Source: Setophaga petechia (Eukaryota; Chordata; Aves; Passeriformes; Parulidae). From it: a DNA stretch of 64,000 nt. Positions 12,943-25,395 of the stretch are shown piece by piece. A program made the position numbers and the translations under genes. A model generated the notes under the pieces. It did not search any database. It was given only the letters and a program-made list of their open reading frames with translations, and had not been told where the DNA came from. The stretch is taken from NCBI GenBank assembly GCA_024362935.1, contig JANCRA010000016.1, positions 20,815,165 through 20,879,164 on the forward strand, in the 5' to 3' direction. How positions within the stretch are numbered: the first letter of the stretch is position 1; each line of letters begins with the position of its first letter.

Positions 12943-14295
12943 GTGAAGGGAAAGGCAAGAGAGTGGCAAAGTACTGTTTTCTATCACTTTGAAAGCTGCT
13001 TACCCAATCCCAGTTTTGTGCCGCTTCGTAGTTCGCCGTTCAGAAGCTGCCGCAGTCTCTGTTTCCCGGAGAAGGAGAAGACGCTTCTTGGCGCGAAGAA
13101 TCTGGTGTCGTTACGCCGATCGCGGCGTGCTCCGGAGAACAGCTACGGCCGAGAGACACCCGGAAGCGGCGCTTAAAGGCACAGTGCTCCGTCTCCTGGT
13201 CTTTAGCGTCTCCTGCCGGCTACACCTTAGCAAAAAGCTTTTTCATTCTGTCTCGCCAGGAGAAACTGTGTCTGTTCACAAAAAACCTCCCATCGTGCTC
13301 TAGAGGTTGCAGGCAGCTCTGCAGAGTGTTTTGCAACAAGAAAAAGTAACTTGTCCAAAAAAGCCATCAATTCGAATGTTCCTGGAAAGGGAAAATGCAG
13401 GAGAGCGGATAGGTACTGTTTTCTACCAGTTTGCAAGCTGGACACACAATCCCAGTGTTATACTACGATTGACTTTGCAGTGCACTGTAATAATTGCCTA
13501 TTGTTACTACATCTAAGCCAATAGCGTTTGCATTATATCTCTTCAGGAGAAACTGTACCAGTTCAGAAAACAACTCTCATTTTTTCTAGAAGTTGCACGG
13601 AGGTGTGCAGAGTGTTTTGCAAGAAGCAAAAGAAAGTTGTCCAAAACTGCTGCCATTCGAATAGTAATGCGAATGGAAAAGGCAGGAAAGTGGAAAGCTG
13701 CTGTTTTCTATCTGTTTGTAAGCTGCTTACACAATCCCAGAGTTGTGCAGCAATTAGTTTTTCAGTGCACTGTAGTAGGTGCCTCTTTTCACCTGCATCT
13801 AAGCAAATTGCTTTTTCCCCATGTCTCGCAAGGAGAAACTGAGCCAGTTCAGAAAACATCTCCCATCGAGTTCTAGAGATTGCAGGCAGGTGTGCAGAGT
13901 GTTTTGCAAGAAGCAAAAGAAAGTTGTCTAAAACGCCTTGCATTCAAATAGAAATGTGAATAGAAAAGGCAGGAGAAGGGAGAGGTACTGTTTTCTATCA
14001 GTTTGCAACCTGCTTACACAATCTGCGTGTTGTGCAGCAATTAGCTTGCAGTGCACTGTAGTAGGTGCCTCTTTTCACCTATATCTAAGCAAATTGCTTT
14101 TTCCCCATGTCTTGCAAAGAGAAACTGAGCCAGTTCAGAAAATATCTCCCATCGACTTCTAGAGATTGCAGGCAGGTGTGCAGAGCGTTTTGCAAGAAGC
14201 CAAAGAAAGTTGTCTAAAATTCTTTCCATTCGAATAGTAATGTGCATGGAAAAGGCAGGAAGAGTGGAAAGGTACTGTTTTCTATCACTTTGCAA
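12943..14295. repeat. Diverged satellite block with CpG-dense insert, copy 3
   Basis: Offset 5591 bp from copy 2. It begins GAGTGGCAAAG where copies 1 and 2 have GAGTGGGAAAG, a change shared with copies 4 and 5. This groups copies 3-5 as one lineage. Confidence 0.9.
13020..13220. other. CpG-dense segment, copy 3
   Basis: Same core as copy 1, apparently unchanged. Confidence 0.7.
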
Positions 14296-16813
14296 GCTGC
14301 TAACACAATTCTAGTTCTGTGTAGCAATTAGCTGTTCAGTGCACTGCAGTAAGTGTTTCTTGTCACCCACATATAAGCAAATAGCTTTTTCACTATGTCT
14401 CGCAAGGAGAAAACCTTCCTGCTCACTAAACAACTTCCATCGTGTTGTAGATGTTGCAGAGAGGGCTGCAGAGTTTTTTGACACAAGAAAAAAAAAGTTG
14501 TCTAAGATGCCTTCCTTTCAAGTATTAATGTGAAGGGAAAGGCAAGAGAGTGGGAAAGTACTGTTTTCTAGCACTTTGCAAGCTGCTAACACAATCGCAG
14601 TGCTGTGTAGCAATTAGCTTGTCAGTGCACGGCAGTAAGTGTTTCTTGATACCTACATCTGAGCAAATAGCTTTTTCACTTTGTCTCGCAAAGGGGAAAA
14701 CGTTGCTGCTCACTAAACAACTTCCATCGTGTTGTAGAAGTTGCACAGAGGGCTGCAATGTGTTTTGCAAAATGTAAAAGAAAGTTGTCTAAGACGCCTT
14801 CCTTTCAAGTATTAATGTGAAGGGAAAGGCAAGAGAGTGGGAAAGTACTGTTTTCTAGCACTTTGCAAGCTGCTAACACAATCCCAGTTCTGTGTAGCAA
14901 TTAGCTGTTCAGTGCACTGCAGTAAGTGTTTCTTGTTACCTACATCTAAGCAAAAAGCTTTTTCACTATGTCTCGCAAGGAGAAAACCTTCTTGCTCACT
15001 AAACATTTCCTATCGTGTTCCAGAAGTTGCACAGAGGGCTGCAGTGTGTTTTGACACAAGAAAAAGAAAGTTGTCTAAGACGCCTTCCTTTCAAGTATTA
15101 ATGTGAAGGGAAAGGCAAGAGAGTGGGAAAGTACTGTTTTCTAGCACTTTGCAAGCTGCTAACACAATCCCAGTGCTGTGTACCAATTAGCTTGTCAGTG
15201 CACGGCAGTAAGTGTTTCTTGATACCTACATCTGAGCAAATAGCTTTTTCACTTTGTCTCGCAAGGGGAAAACGTTGCTGCTCACTAAACAACTTCCATC
15301 GTGTTGTAGAAGTTGCACAGAGGGCTGCAGTGTGTTTTGCAAAATGTAAAAGAAAGTTGACTAAGACGCCTTCCTTTCAAGTATTAATGTGAAGGGAAAG
15401 GCAAGAGAGTGGGAAAGTACTGTTTTCTAGCACTTTGCAAGCTGCTAACACAGTACTAGTGCTGTGTAGCAGTTAGCTGTTCAGTGCACTGCAGTAAGTG
15501 TTTCTTGTCACCTACATCTAAGCAAAAAGCTTTTTCAATATGTCTCGCAAGGAGAAAACCTTCCTGCTCACTAAACAACTTCCATCGTGTTGTAGATGTT
15601 GCAGAGAGGGCTGCAGAGTTTTTTGACACAAGAAAAGGAAAGTTGTCTAAGATGCCTTCCTTTCAAGTATTAATGTGAAGGGAAAGGCAAGAGAGTGGGA
15701 AAGTACTGTTTTCTAGCACTTTGCAGGCTGCTAACACAATCGCAGTGCTGTGTAGCAGTTAGCTTTTCAGTGCACTGCAGTAAGTGTTTCTTGTCACCTA
15801 CATCTAAGCAAATAGCTTTTTCACTATGTCTCGCAAGGAGAAAACCTTCTTGCTCATTAAACATCTCCTATCGTGTTCTAGAAGTTGCACAGAGGGCTGC
15901 AGTGTGTTCTGTAACAAGAAAAAGAAAGTTGTCTAAGACGCCTTCCTTTCAAGTATTAATGTGAAGGGAAAGGCAAGAGAGTGGGAAAGTACTGTTTTCT
16001 AGCACTTTGCAAGCTGCTAACACAATCGCAGTGCTGTGTACCAATTAGCTTGTCAGTGCACGGCAGTAAGTGTTTCTTGATACCTACATCTGAGCAAATA
16101 GCTTTTTCACTTTGTCTCGCAAGGGGAAAAGGTTGCTGCTCACTAAACAACTTCCATCATGTTGTAGAAGTTCCACAGAGGGCTGCAGTGTGTTTTGCAA
16201 AATGTAAAAGAAAGTTATCTAAGACGCCTTCCTTTCAAGTATTAATGTGAAGGGAAAGGCAAGAGAGTGGGAAAGTACTGTTTTCTAGCACTTTGCAAGC
16301 TGCTAACACAATCCCAGTTCTGTGTAGCAATTAGCTGTTCAGTGCACTGCAGTAAGTGTTTCTTGTCACCTACATCTAAGCAAATAGCTTTTTCACTATG
16401 TCTCGCAAGGAGAAAACCTTCCTGCTCACTAAACAACTTCCATCGTGTTGTAGATGTTGCAGAGAGGGCTGCAGAGTTTTTTGACACAAGAAAAAGAAAG
16501 TTGTCTAAGATGCCTTCCTTTCAAGTATTAATGTGAAGGGAAAGGCAAGAGAGTGGGAAAGTACTGTTTTCTAGCACTTTGCAGGCTGCTAACACAATCC
16601 CAGTGCTGTGTACCAATTAACTTGTCACTGCACTGCAGTAAGGGTTTCTTGTAACCTATATCTAAGCAAATAGCTTTTTCACTATGTCTCGCAAGGAGAA
16701 AACCTTCTTGCTCACTAAACATCTCCTATCGTGTTCTAGGAGTTGCACAGAGGGCTGCAGTGTGTTCTGTAACAAGAAAAAGAAAGTTGTCTAAGACGCC
16801 TTCCTTTCAAGTA
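14296..16813. repeat. 286-bp satellite monomers, partial copy of the 15-mer unit
   Basis: From 14525 this stretch carries eight monomers (2289 bp, including the 287-bp marker monomer) that match the first eight monomers of the 4291-bp unit that follows. One visible difference is GTAAGGGTTTC near 16640 against GTAAGGTTTTC in the next copy. Confidence 0.9.
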
Positions 16814-19800
16814 TTAATGTGAAGGGAAAGGCAAGAGAGTGGGAAAGTACTGTTTTCTAGCACTTTGCAAGCTGCTAACACAATCGCAGTGCTGTGTAGC
16901 AATTAGCTTGTCAGTGCACGGCAGTAAGTGTTTCTTGATACCTACATCTGAGCAAATAGCTTTTTCACTTTGTCTCGCAAAGGGGAAAACGTTGCTGCTC
17001 ACTAAACAACTTCCATCGTGTTGTAGAAGTTGCACAGAGGGCTGCAATGTGTTTTGCAAAATGTAAAAGAAAGTTGTCTAAGACGCCTTCCTTTCAAGTA
17101 TTAATGTGAAGGGAAAGGCAAGAGAGTGGGAAAGTACTGTTTTCTAGCACTTTGCAAGCTGCTAACACAATCCCAGTTCTGTGTAGCAATTAGCTGTTCA
17201 GTGCACTGCAGTAAGTGTTTCTTGTTACCTACATCTAAGCAAAAAGCTTTTTCACTATGTCTCGCAAGGAGAAAACCTTCTTGCTCACTAAACATTTCCT
17301 ATCGTGTTCCAGAAGTTGCACAGAGGGCTGCAGTGTGTTTTGACACAAGAAAAAGAAAGTTGTCTAAGACGCCTTCCTTTCAAGTATTAATGTGAAGGGA
17401 AAGGCAAGAGAGTGGGAAAGTACTGTTTTCTAGCACTTTGCAAGCTGCTAACACAATCCCAGTGCTGTGTACCAATTAGCTTGTCAGTGCACGGCAGTAA
17501 GTGTTTCTTGATACCTACATCTGAGCAAATAGCTTTTTCACTTTGTCTCGCAAGGGGAAAACGTTGCTGCTCACTAAACAACTTCCATCGTGTTGTAGAA
17601 GTTGCACAGAGGGCTGCAGTGTGTTTTGCAAAATGTAAAAGAAAGTTGACTAAGACGCCTTCCTTTCAAGTATTAATGTGAAGGGAAAGGCAAGAGAGTG
17701 GGAAAGTACTGTTTTCTAGCACTTTGCAAGCTGCTAACACAGTACTAGTGCTGTGTAGCAGTTAGCTGTTCAGTGCACTGCAGTAAGTGTTTCTTGTCAC
17801 CTACATCTAAGCAAAAAGCTTTTTCAATATGTCTCGCAAGGAGAAAACCTTCCTGCTCACTAAACAACTTCCATCGTGTTGTAGATGTTGCAGAGAGGGC
17901 TGCAGAGTTTTTTGACACAAGAAAAGGAAAGTTGTCTAAGATGCCTTCCTTTCAAGTATTAATGTGAAGGGAAAGGCAAGAGAGTGGGAAAGTACTGTTT
18001 TCTAGCACTTTGCAGGCTGCTAACACAATCGCAGTGCTGTGTAGCAGTTAGCTTTTCAGTGCACTGCAGTAAGTGTTTCTTGTCACCTACATCTAAGCAA
18101 ATAGCTTTTTCACTATGTCTCGCAAGGAGAAAACCTTCTTGCTCATTAAACATCTCCTATCGTGTTCTAGAAGTTGCACAGAGGGCTGCAGTGTGTTCTG
18201 TAACAAGAAAAAGAAAGTTGTCTAAGACGCCTTCCTTTCAAGTATTAATGTGAAGGGAAAGGCAAGAGAGTGGGAAAGTACTGTTTTCTAGCACTTTGCA
18301 AGCTGCTAACACAATCGCAGTGCTGTGTACCAATTAGCTTGTCAGTGCACGGCAGTAAGTGTTTCTTGATACCTACATCTGAGCAAATAGCTTTTTCACT
18401 TTGTCTCGCAAGGGGAAAAGGTTGCTGCTCACTAAACAACTTCCATCATGTTGTAGAAGTTCCACAGAGGGCTGCAGTGTGTTTTGCAAAATGTAAAAGA
18501 AAGTTATCTAAGACGCCTTCCTTTCAAGTATTAATGTGAAGGGAAAGGCAAGAGAGTGGGAAAGTACTGTTTTCTAGCACTTTGCAAGCTGCTAACACAA
18601 TCCCAGTTCTGTGTAGCAATTAGCTGTTCAGTGCACTGCAGTAAGTGTTTCTTGTCACCTACATCTAAGCAAATAGCTTTTTCACTATGTCTCGCAAGGA
18701 GAAAACCTTCCTGCTCACTAAACAACTTCCATCGTGTTGTAGATGTTGCAGAGAGGGCTGCAGAGTTTTTTGACACAAGAAAAAGAAAGTTGTCTAAGAT
18801 GCCTTCCTTTCAAGTATTAATGTGAAGGGAAAGGCAAGAGAGTGGGAAAGTACTGTTTTCTAGCACTTTGCAGGCTGCTAACACAATCCCAGTGCTGTGT
18901 ACCAATTAACTTGTCACTGCACTGCAGTAAGGTTTTCTTGTAACCTATATCTAAGCAAATAGCTTTTTCACTATGTCTCGCAAGGAGAAAACCTTCTTGC
19001 TCACTAAACATCTCCTATCGTGTTCTAGGAGTTGCACAGAGGGCTGCAGTGTGTTCTGTAACAAGAAAAAGAAAGTTGTCTAAGACGCCTTCCTTTCAAG
19101 TATTAATGTGAAGGGAAAGGCAAGAGAGTGGGAAAGTACTGTTTTCTAGCACTTTGCAAGCTGCTAACACAATCCCAGTTCTGTGTAGCAATTAGCTGTT
19201 CAGTGCACTGCAGTAAGTGTTTCTTGTCACCTACATCTAAGCAAATAGCTTTTTCACTATGTCTCGCAAGGAGAAAACCTTCCTGCTCACTAAACAACTT
19301 CCATCGTGTTGTAGATGTTGCAGAGAGGGCTGCAGAGTTTTTTGACAGAAGAAAAAGAAAGTTGTCTAAGATGCCTTCCTTTCAAGTATTAATGTGAAGG
19401 GAAAGGCAAGAGAGTGGGAAAGTACTGTTTTCTAGCACTTTGCAGGCTGCTAACACAATCCCAGTGCTGTGTACCAATTAACTTGTCACTGCACTGCAGT
19501 AAGAGTTTCTTGTAACCTATATCTAAGCAAATAGCTTTTTCACTATGTCTTGCAAGGAGAAAACCTTCTTGCTCACTAAACATTTCCTATCGTGTTCCAG
19601 AAGTTGCACAGAGGGCTGCAGTGTGTTTTCACACAAGAAAAAGAAAGTTGTCTAAGACGCCTTCCGTTCAAGTATTAATGTGAAGGGAAAGGCAAGAGAG
19701 TGGGAAAGTACTGTTTTCTAGCACTTTGCAAGCTGCTAACACAGTCCTAGTGCTGTGTAGCAGTTAGCTGTTCAGTGCACTGCAGTAAGTGTTTCTTGTC

Positions 19801-21104
19801 ACCTACATCTAAGCAAAAAGCTTTTTCACTATGTCTCGCAAGGAGAAAACCTTCTTGCTCACTAAACATCTCCTATCGTGTTCTAGAAGTTGCACAGAGG
19901 GCTGCAGTGTGTTCTGTAACAAGAAAAAGAAAGTTGTCTAAGACGCCTTCCTTTCAAGTATTAATGTGAAGGGAAAGGCAAGAGAGTGGGAAAGTACTGT
20001 TTTCTAGCACTTTGCAAGCTGCTAACACAATCCCAGTGCTGTGTAGCAATTAGCTTGTCAGTGCACGGCAGTAAGTGTTTCTTGATACCTACATCTGAGC
20101 AAATAGCTTTTTCACTTTGTCTCGCAAGGGGAAAACGTTGCTGCTCACTAAACAACTTCCATCGTGTTGTAGAAGTTGCACAGACGGCTGCAGTGTGTTT
20201 TACAAAATGTAAAAGAAAGTTGTCTAAGACGCCTTCCTTTCAAGTATTAATGTGAAGGGAAAGGCAAGAGAGTGGGAAAGTACTGTTTTCTAGCACTTTG
20301 CAGGCTGCTAACACAATGGCAGTGCTGTGTAGTAGTTAGCTTTTCAGTGCACTGCAGTAAGTGTTTCTTCTCACCTACATCTAAGCAAATAGCTTTTTCA
20401 CTATGTCTCGCAAGGAGAAAACCTTCTTGCTCACTAAACATCTCCTATCGTGTTCTAGGAGTTGCACAGAGGGCTGCAGTGTGTTCTGTAACAAGAAAAA
20501 GAAAGTTGTCTAAGACGCCTTCCTTTCAAGTATTAATGTGAAGGGAAAGGCAAGAGAGTGGGAAAGTACTGTTTTCTAGCAATTTGCAAGCTGCTAACAC
20601 ATTCGCAGTTCTGTGTAGCAATTAGCTTTTCAGTGCACTGCAGTAAGTGTTTCTTGATACCTACATCTGAGCAAATAGCTTTTTCACTTTGTCTCGCAAG
20701 GAGAAAACCTTCCTGCTCTCTAAACATTTCCTATCGTGTTCTAGAAGTTGCACAGAGGGCTGCAGTGTGTTTTGCAAAATGTAAAAGAAAGTTGTCTAAG
20801 ACGCCTTCCTTTCAAGTATTAATGTGAAGGGAAAGGCAAGAGAGTGGGAAAGTACTGTTTTCTAGCACTTTGCAAGCTGCTAACACAGTCCTAGTGCTGT
20901 GTAGCAGTTAGCTGTTCAGTGCACTGCAGTAAGTGTTTCTTGTCACCTACATCTAAGCAAAAAGCTTTTTCACTATGTCTCGCAAGGAGAAAACCTTCTT
21001 GCTCACTAAACATCTCCTATCGTGTTCTAGAAGTTGCACAGAGGGCTGCAGTGTGTTCTGTAACAAGAAAAAGAAAGTTGTCTAAGACGCCTTCCTTTCA
21101 AGTA
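16814..21104. repeat. 4291-bp 15-monomer higher-order repeat, copy A
   Basis: Fifteen monomers (14 of 286 bp plus one of 287 bp, total 4291). Diagnostic monomers appear in order: extra-A marker (16814), AAAAGGAAAG (about 17922), CTCATTAAAC (about 18141), GGTTTTCTTG (about 18930), TTGACAGAAG (about 19340), TTCACACAAG (about 19628) and TGCTCTCTAAAC (about 20712). The whole series repeats immediately downstream in the same order. Confidence 0.92.
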
Positions 21105-24100
21105 TTAATGTGAAGGGAAAGGCAAGAGAGTGGGAAAGTACTGTTTTCTAGCACTTTGCAAGCTGCTAACACAATCGCAGTGCTGTGTAGCAATTAGCTT
21201 GTCAGTGCACGGCAGTAAGTGTTTCTTGATACCTACATCTGAGCAAATAGCTTTTTCACTTTGTCTCGCAAAGGGGAAAACGTTGCTGCTCACTAAACAA
21301 CTTCCATCGTGTTGTAGAAGTTGCACAGAGGGCTGCAATGTGTTTTGCAAAATGTAAAAGAAAGTTGTCTAAGACGCCTTCCTTTCAAGTATTAATGTGA
21401 AGGGAAAGGCAAGAGAGTGGGAAAGTACTGTTTTCTAGCACTTTGCAAGCTGCTAACACAATCCCAGTTCTGTGTAGCAATTAGCTGTTCAGTGCACTGC
21501 AGTAAGTGTTTCTTGTTACCTACATCTAAGCAAAAAGCTTTTTCACTATGTCTCGCAAGGAGAAAACCTTCTTGCTCACTAAACATTTCCTATCGTGTTC
21601 CAGAAGTTGCACAGAGGGCTGCAGTGTGTTTTGACACAAGAAAAAGAAAGTTGTCTAAGACGCCTTCCTTTCAAGTATTAATGTGAAGGGAAAGGCAAGA
21701 GAGTGGGAAAGTACTGTTTTCTAGCACTTTGCAAGCTGCTAACACAATCCCAGTGCTGTGTACCAATTAGCTTGTCAGTGCACGGCAGTAAGTGTTTCTT
21801 GATACCTACATCTGAGCAAATAGCTTTTTCACTTTGTCTCGCAAGGGGAAAACGTTGCTGCTCACTAAACAACTTCCATCGTGTTGTAGAAGTTGCACAG
21901 AGGGCTGCAGTGTGTTTTGCAAAATGTAAAAGAAAGTTGACTAAGACGCCTTCCTTTCAAGTATTAATGTGAAGGGAAAGGCAAGAGAGTGGGAAAGTAC
22001 TGTTTTCTAGCACTTTGCAAGCTGCTAACACAGTACTAGTGCTGTGTAGCAGTTAGCTGTTCAGTGCACTGCAGTAAGTGTTTCTTGTCACCTACATCTA
22101 AGCAAAAAGCTTTTTCAATATGTCTCGCAAGGAGAAAACCTTCCTGCTCACTAAACAACTTCCATCGTGTTGTAGATGTTGCAGAGAGGGCTGCAGAGTT
22201 TTTTGACACAAGAAAAGGAAAGTTGTCTAAGATGCCTTCCTTTCAAGTATTAATGTGAAGGGAAAGGCAAGAGAGTGGGAAAGTACTGTTTTCTAGCACT
22301 TTGCAGGCTGCTAACACAATCGCAGTGCTGTGTAGCAGTTAGCTTTTCAGTGCACTGCAGTAAGTGTTTCTTGTCACCTACATCTAAGCAAATAGCTTTT
22401 TCACTATGTCTCGCAAGGAGAAAACCTTCTTGCTCATTAAACATCTCCTATCGTGTTCTAGAAGTTGCACAGAGGGCTGCAGTGTGTTCTGTAACAAGAA
22501 AAAGAAAGTTGTCTAAGACGCCTTCCTTTCAAGTATTAATGTGAAGGGAAAGGCAAGAGAGTGGGAAAGTACTGTTTTCTAGCACTTTGCAAGCTGCTAA
22601 CACAATCGCAGTGCTGTGTACCAATTAGCTTGTCAGTGCACGGCAGTAAGTGTTTCTTGATACCTACATCTGAGCAAATAGCTTTTTCACTTTGTCTCGC
22701 AAGGGGAAAAGGTTGCTGCTCACTAAACAACTTCCATCATGTTGTAGAAGTTCCACAGAGGGCTGCAGTGTGTTTTGCAAAATGTAAAAGAAAGTTATCT
22801 AAGACGCATTCCTTTCAAGTATTAATGTGAAGGGAAAGGCAAGAGAGTGGGAAAGTACTGTTTTCTAGCACTTTGCAAGCTGCTAACACAATCCCAGTTC
22901 TGTGTAGCAATTAGCTGTTCAGTGCACTGCAGTAAGTGTTTCTTGTCACCTACATCTAAGCAAATAGCTTTTTCACTATGTCTCGCAAGGAGAAAACCTT
23001 CCTGCTCACTAAACAACTTCCATCGTGTTGTAGATGTTGCAGAGAGGGCTGCAGAGTTTTTTGACACAAGAAAAAGAAAGTTGTCTAAGATGCCTTCCTT
23101 TCAAGTATTAATGTGAAGGGAAAGGCAAGAGAGTGGGAAAGTACTGTTTTCTAGCACTTTGCAGGCTGCTAACACAATCCCAGTGCTGTGTACCAATTAA
23201 CTTGTCACTGCACTGCAGTAAGGTTTTCTTGTAACCTATATCTAAGCAAATAGCTTTTTCACTATGTCTCGCAAGGAGAAAACCTTCTTGCTCACTAAAC
23301 ATCTCCTATCGTGTTCTAGGAGTTGCACAGAGGGCTGCAGTGTGTTCTGTAACAAGAAAAAGAAAGTTGTCTAAGACGCCTTCCTTTCAAGTATTAATGT
23401 GAAGGGAAAGGCAAGAGAGTGGGAAAGTACTGTTTTCTAGCACTTTGCAAGCTGCTAACACAATCCCAGTTCTGTGTAGCAATTAGCTGTTCAGTGCACT
23501 GCAGTAAGTGTTTCTTGTCACCTACATCTAAGCAAATAGCTTTTTCACTATGTCTCGCAAGGAGAAAACCTTCCTGCTCACTAAACAACTTCCATCGTGT
23601 TGTAGATGTTGCAGAGAGGGCTGCAGAGTTTTTTGACAGAAGAAAAAGAAAGTTGTCTAAGATGCCTTCCTTTCAAGTATTAATGTGAAGGGAAAGGCAA
23701 GAGAGTGGGAAAGTACTGTTTTCTAGCACTTTGCAGGCTGCTAACACAATCCCAGTGCTGTGTACCAATTAACTTGTCACTGCACTGCAGTAAGAGTTTC
23801 TTGTAACCTATATCTAAGCAAATAGCTTTTTCACTATGTCTTGCAAGGAGAAAACCTTCTTGCTCACTAAACATTTCCTATCGTGTTCCAGAAGTTGCAC
23901 AGAGGGCTGCAGTGTGTTTTCACACAAGAAAAAGAAAGTTGTCTAAGACGCCTTCCGTTCAAGTATTAATGTGAAGGGAAAGGCAAGAGAGTGGGAAAGT
24001 ACTGTTTTCTAGCACTTTGCAAGCTGCTAACACAGTCCTAGTGCTGTGTAGCAGTTAGCTGTTCAGTGCACTGCAGTAAGTGTTTCTTGTCACCTACATC

Positions 24101-25395
24101 TAAGCAAAAAGCTTTTTCACTATGTCTCGCAAGGAGAAAACCTTCCTGCTCACTAAACATCTCCTATCGTGTTCTAGAAGTTGCACAGAGGGCTGCAGTG
24201 TGTTCTGTAACAAGAAAAAGAAAGTTGTCTAAGACGCCTTCCTTTCAAGTATTAATGTGAAGGGAAAGGCAAGAGAGTGGGAAAGTACTGTTTTCTAGCA
24301 CTTTGCAAGCTGCTAACACAATCCCAGTGCTGTGTAGCAATTAGCTTGTCAGTGCACGGCAGTAAGTGTTTCTTGATACCTACATCTGAGCAAATAGCTT
24401 TTTCACTTTGTCTCGCAAGGGGAAAACGTTGCTGCTCACTAAACAACTTCCATCGTGTTGTAGAAGTTGCACAGACGGCTGCAGTGTGTTTTACAAAATG
24501 TAAAAGAAAGTTGTCTAAGACGCCTTCCTTTCAAGTATTAATGTGAAGGGAAAGGCAAGAGAGTGGGAAAGTACTGTTTTCTAGCACTTTGCAGGCTGCT
24601 AACACAATGGCAGTGCTGTGTAGTAGTTAGCTTTTCAGTGCACTGCAGTAAGTGTTTCTTCTCACCTACATCTAAGCAAATAGCTTTTTCACTATGTCTC
24701 GCAAGGAGAAAACCTTCTTGCTCACTAAACATCTCCTATCGTGTTCTAGGAGTTGCACAGAGGGCTGCAGTGTGTTCTGTAACAAGAAAAAGAAAGTTGT
24801 CTAAGACGCCTTCCTTTCAAGTATTAATGTGAAGGGAAAGGCAAGAGAGTGGGAAAGTACTGTTTTCTAGCAATTTGCAAGCTGCTAACACATTCGCAGT
24901 TCTGTGTAGCAATTAGCTTTTCAGTGCACTGCAGTAAGTGTTTCTTGATACCTACATCTGAGCAAATAGCTTTTTCACTTTGTCTCGCAAGGAGAAAACC
25001 TTCCTGCTCTCTAAACATTTCCTATCGTGTTCTAGAAGTTGCACAGAGGGCTGCAGTGTGTTTTGCAAAATGTAAAAGAAAGTTGTCTAAGACGCCTTCC
25101 TTTCAAGTATTAATGTGAAGGGAAAGGCAAGAGAGTGGGAAAGTACTGTTTTCTAGCACTTTGCAAGCTGCTAACACAGTCCTAGTGCTGTGTAGCAGTT
25201 AGCTGTTCAGTGCACTGCAGTAAGTGTTTCTTGTCACCTACATCTAAGCAAAAAGCTTTTTCACTATGTCTCGCAAGGAGAAAACCTTCTTGCTCACTAA
25301 ACATCTCCTATCGTGTTCTAGAAGTTGCACAGAGGGCTGCAGTGTGTTCTGTAACAAGAAAAAGAAAGTTGTCTAAGACGCCTTCCTTTCAAGTA
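21105..25395. repeat. 4291-bp 15-monomer higher-order repeat, copy B
   Basis: Direct tandem copy of 16814-21104. I noticed only two differences: GACGCATTCC near 22803 for GACGCCTTCC, and ACCTTCCTGC near 24140 for ACCTTCTTGC. Divergence is therefore well under 1 percent by eye, indicating a very recent unequal exchange. Confidence 0.92.
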
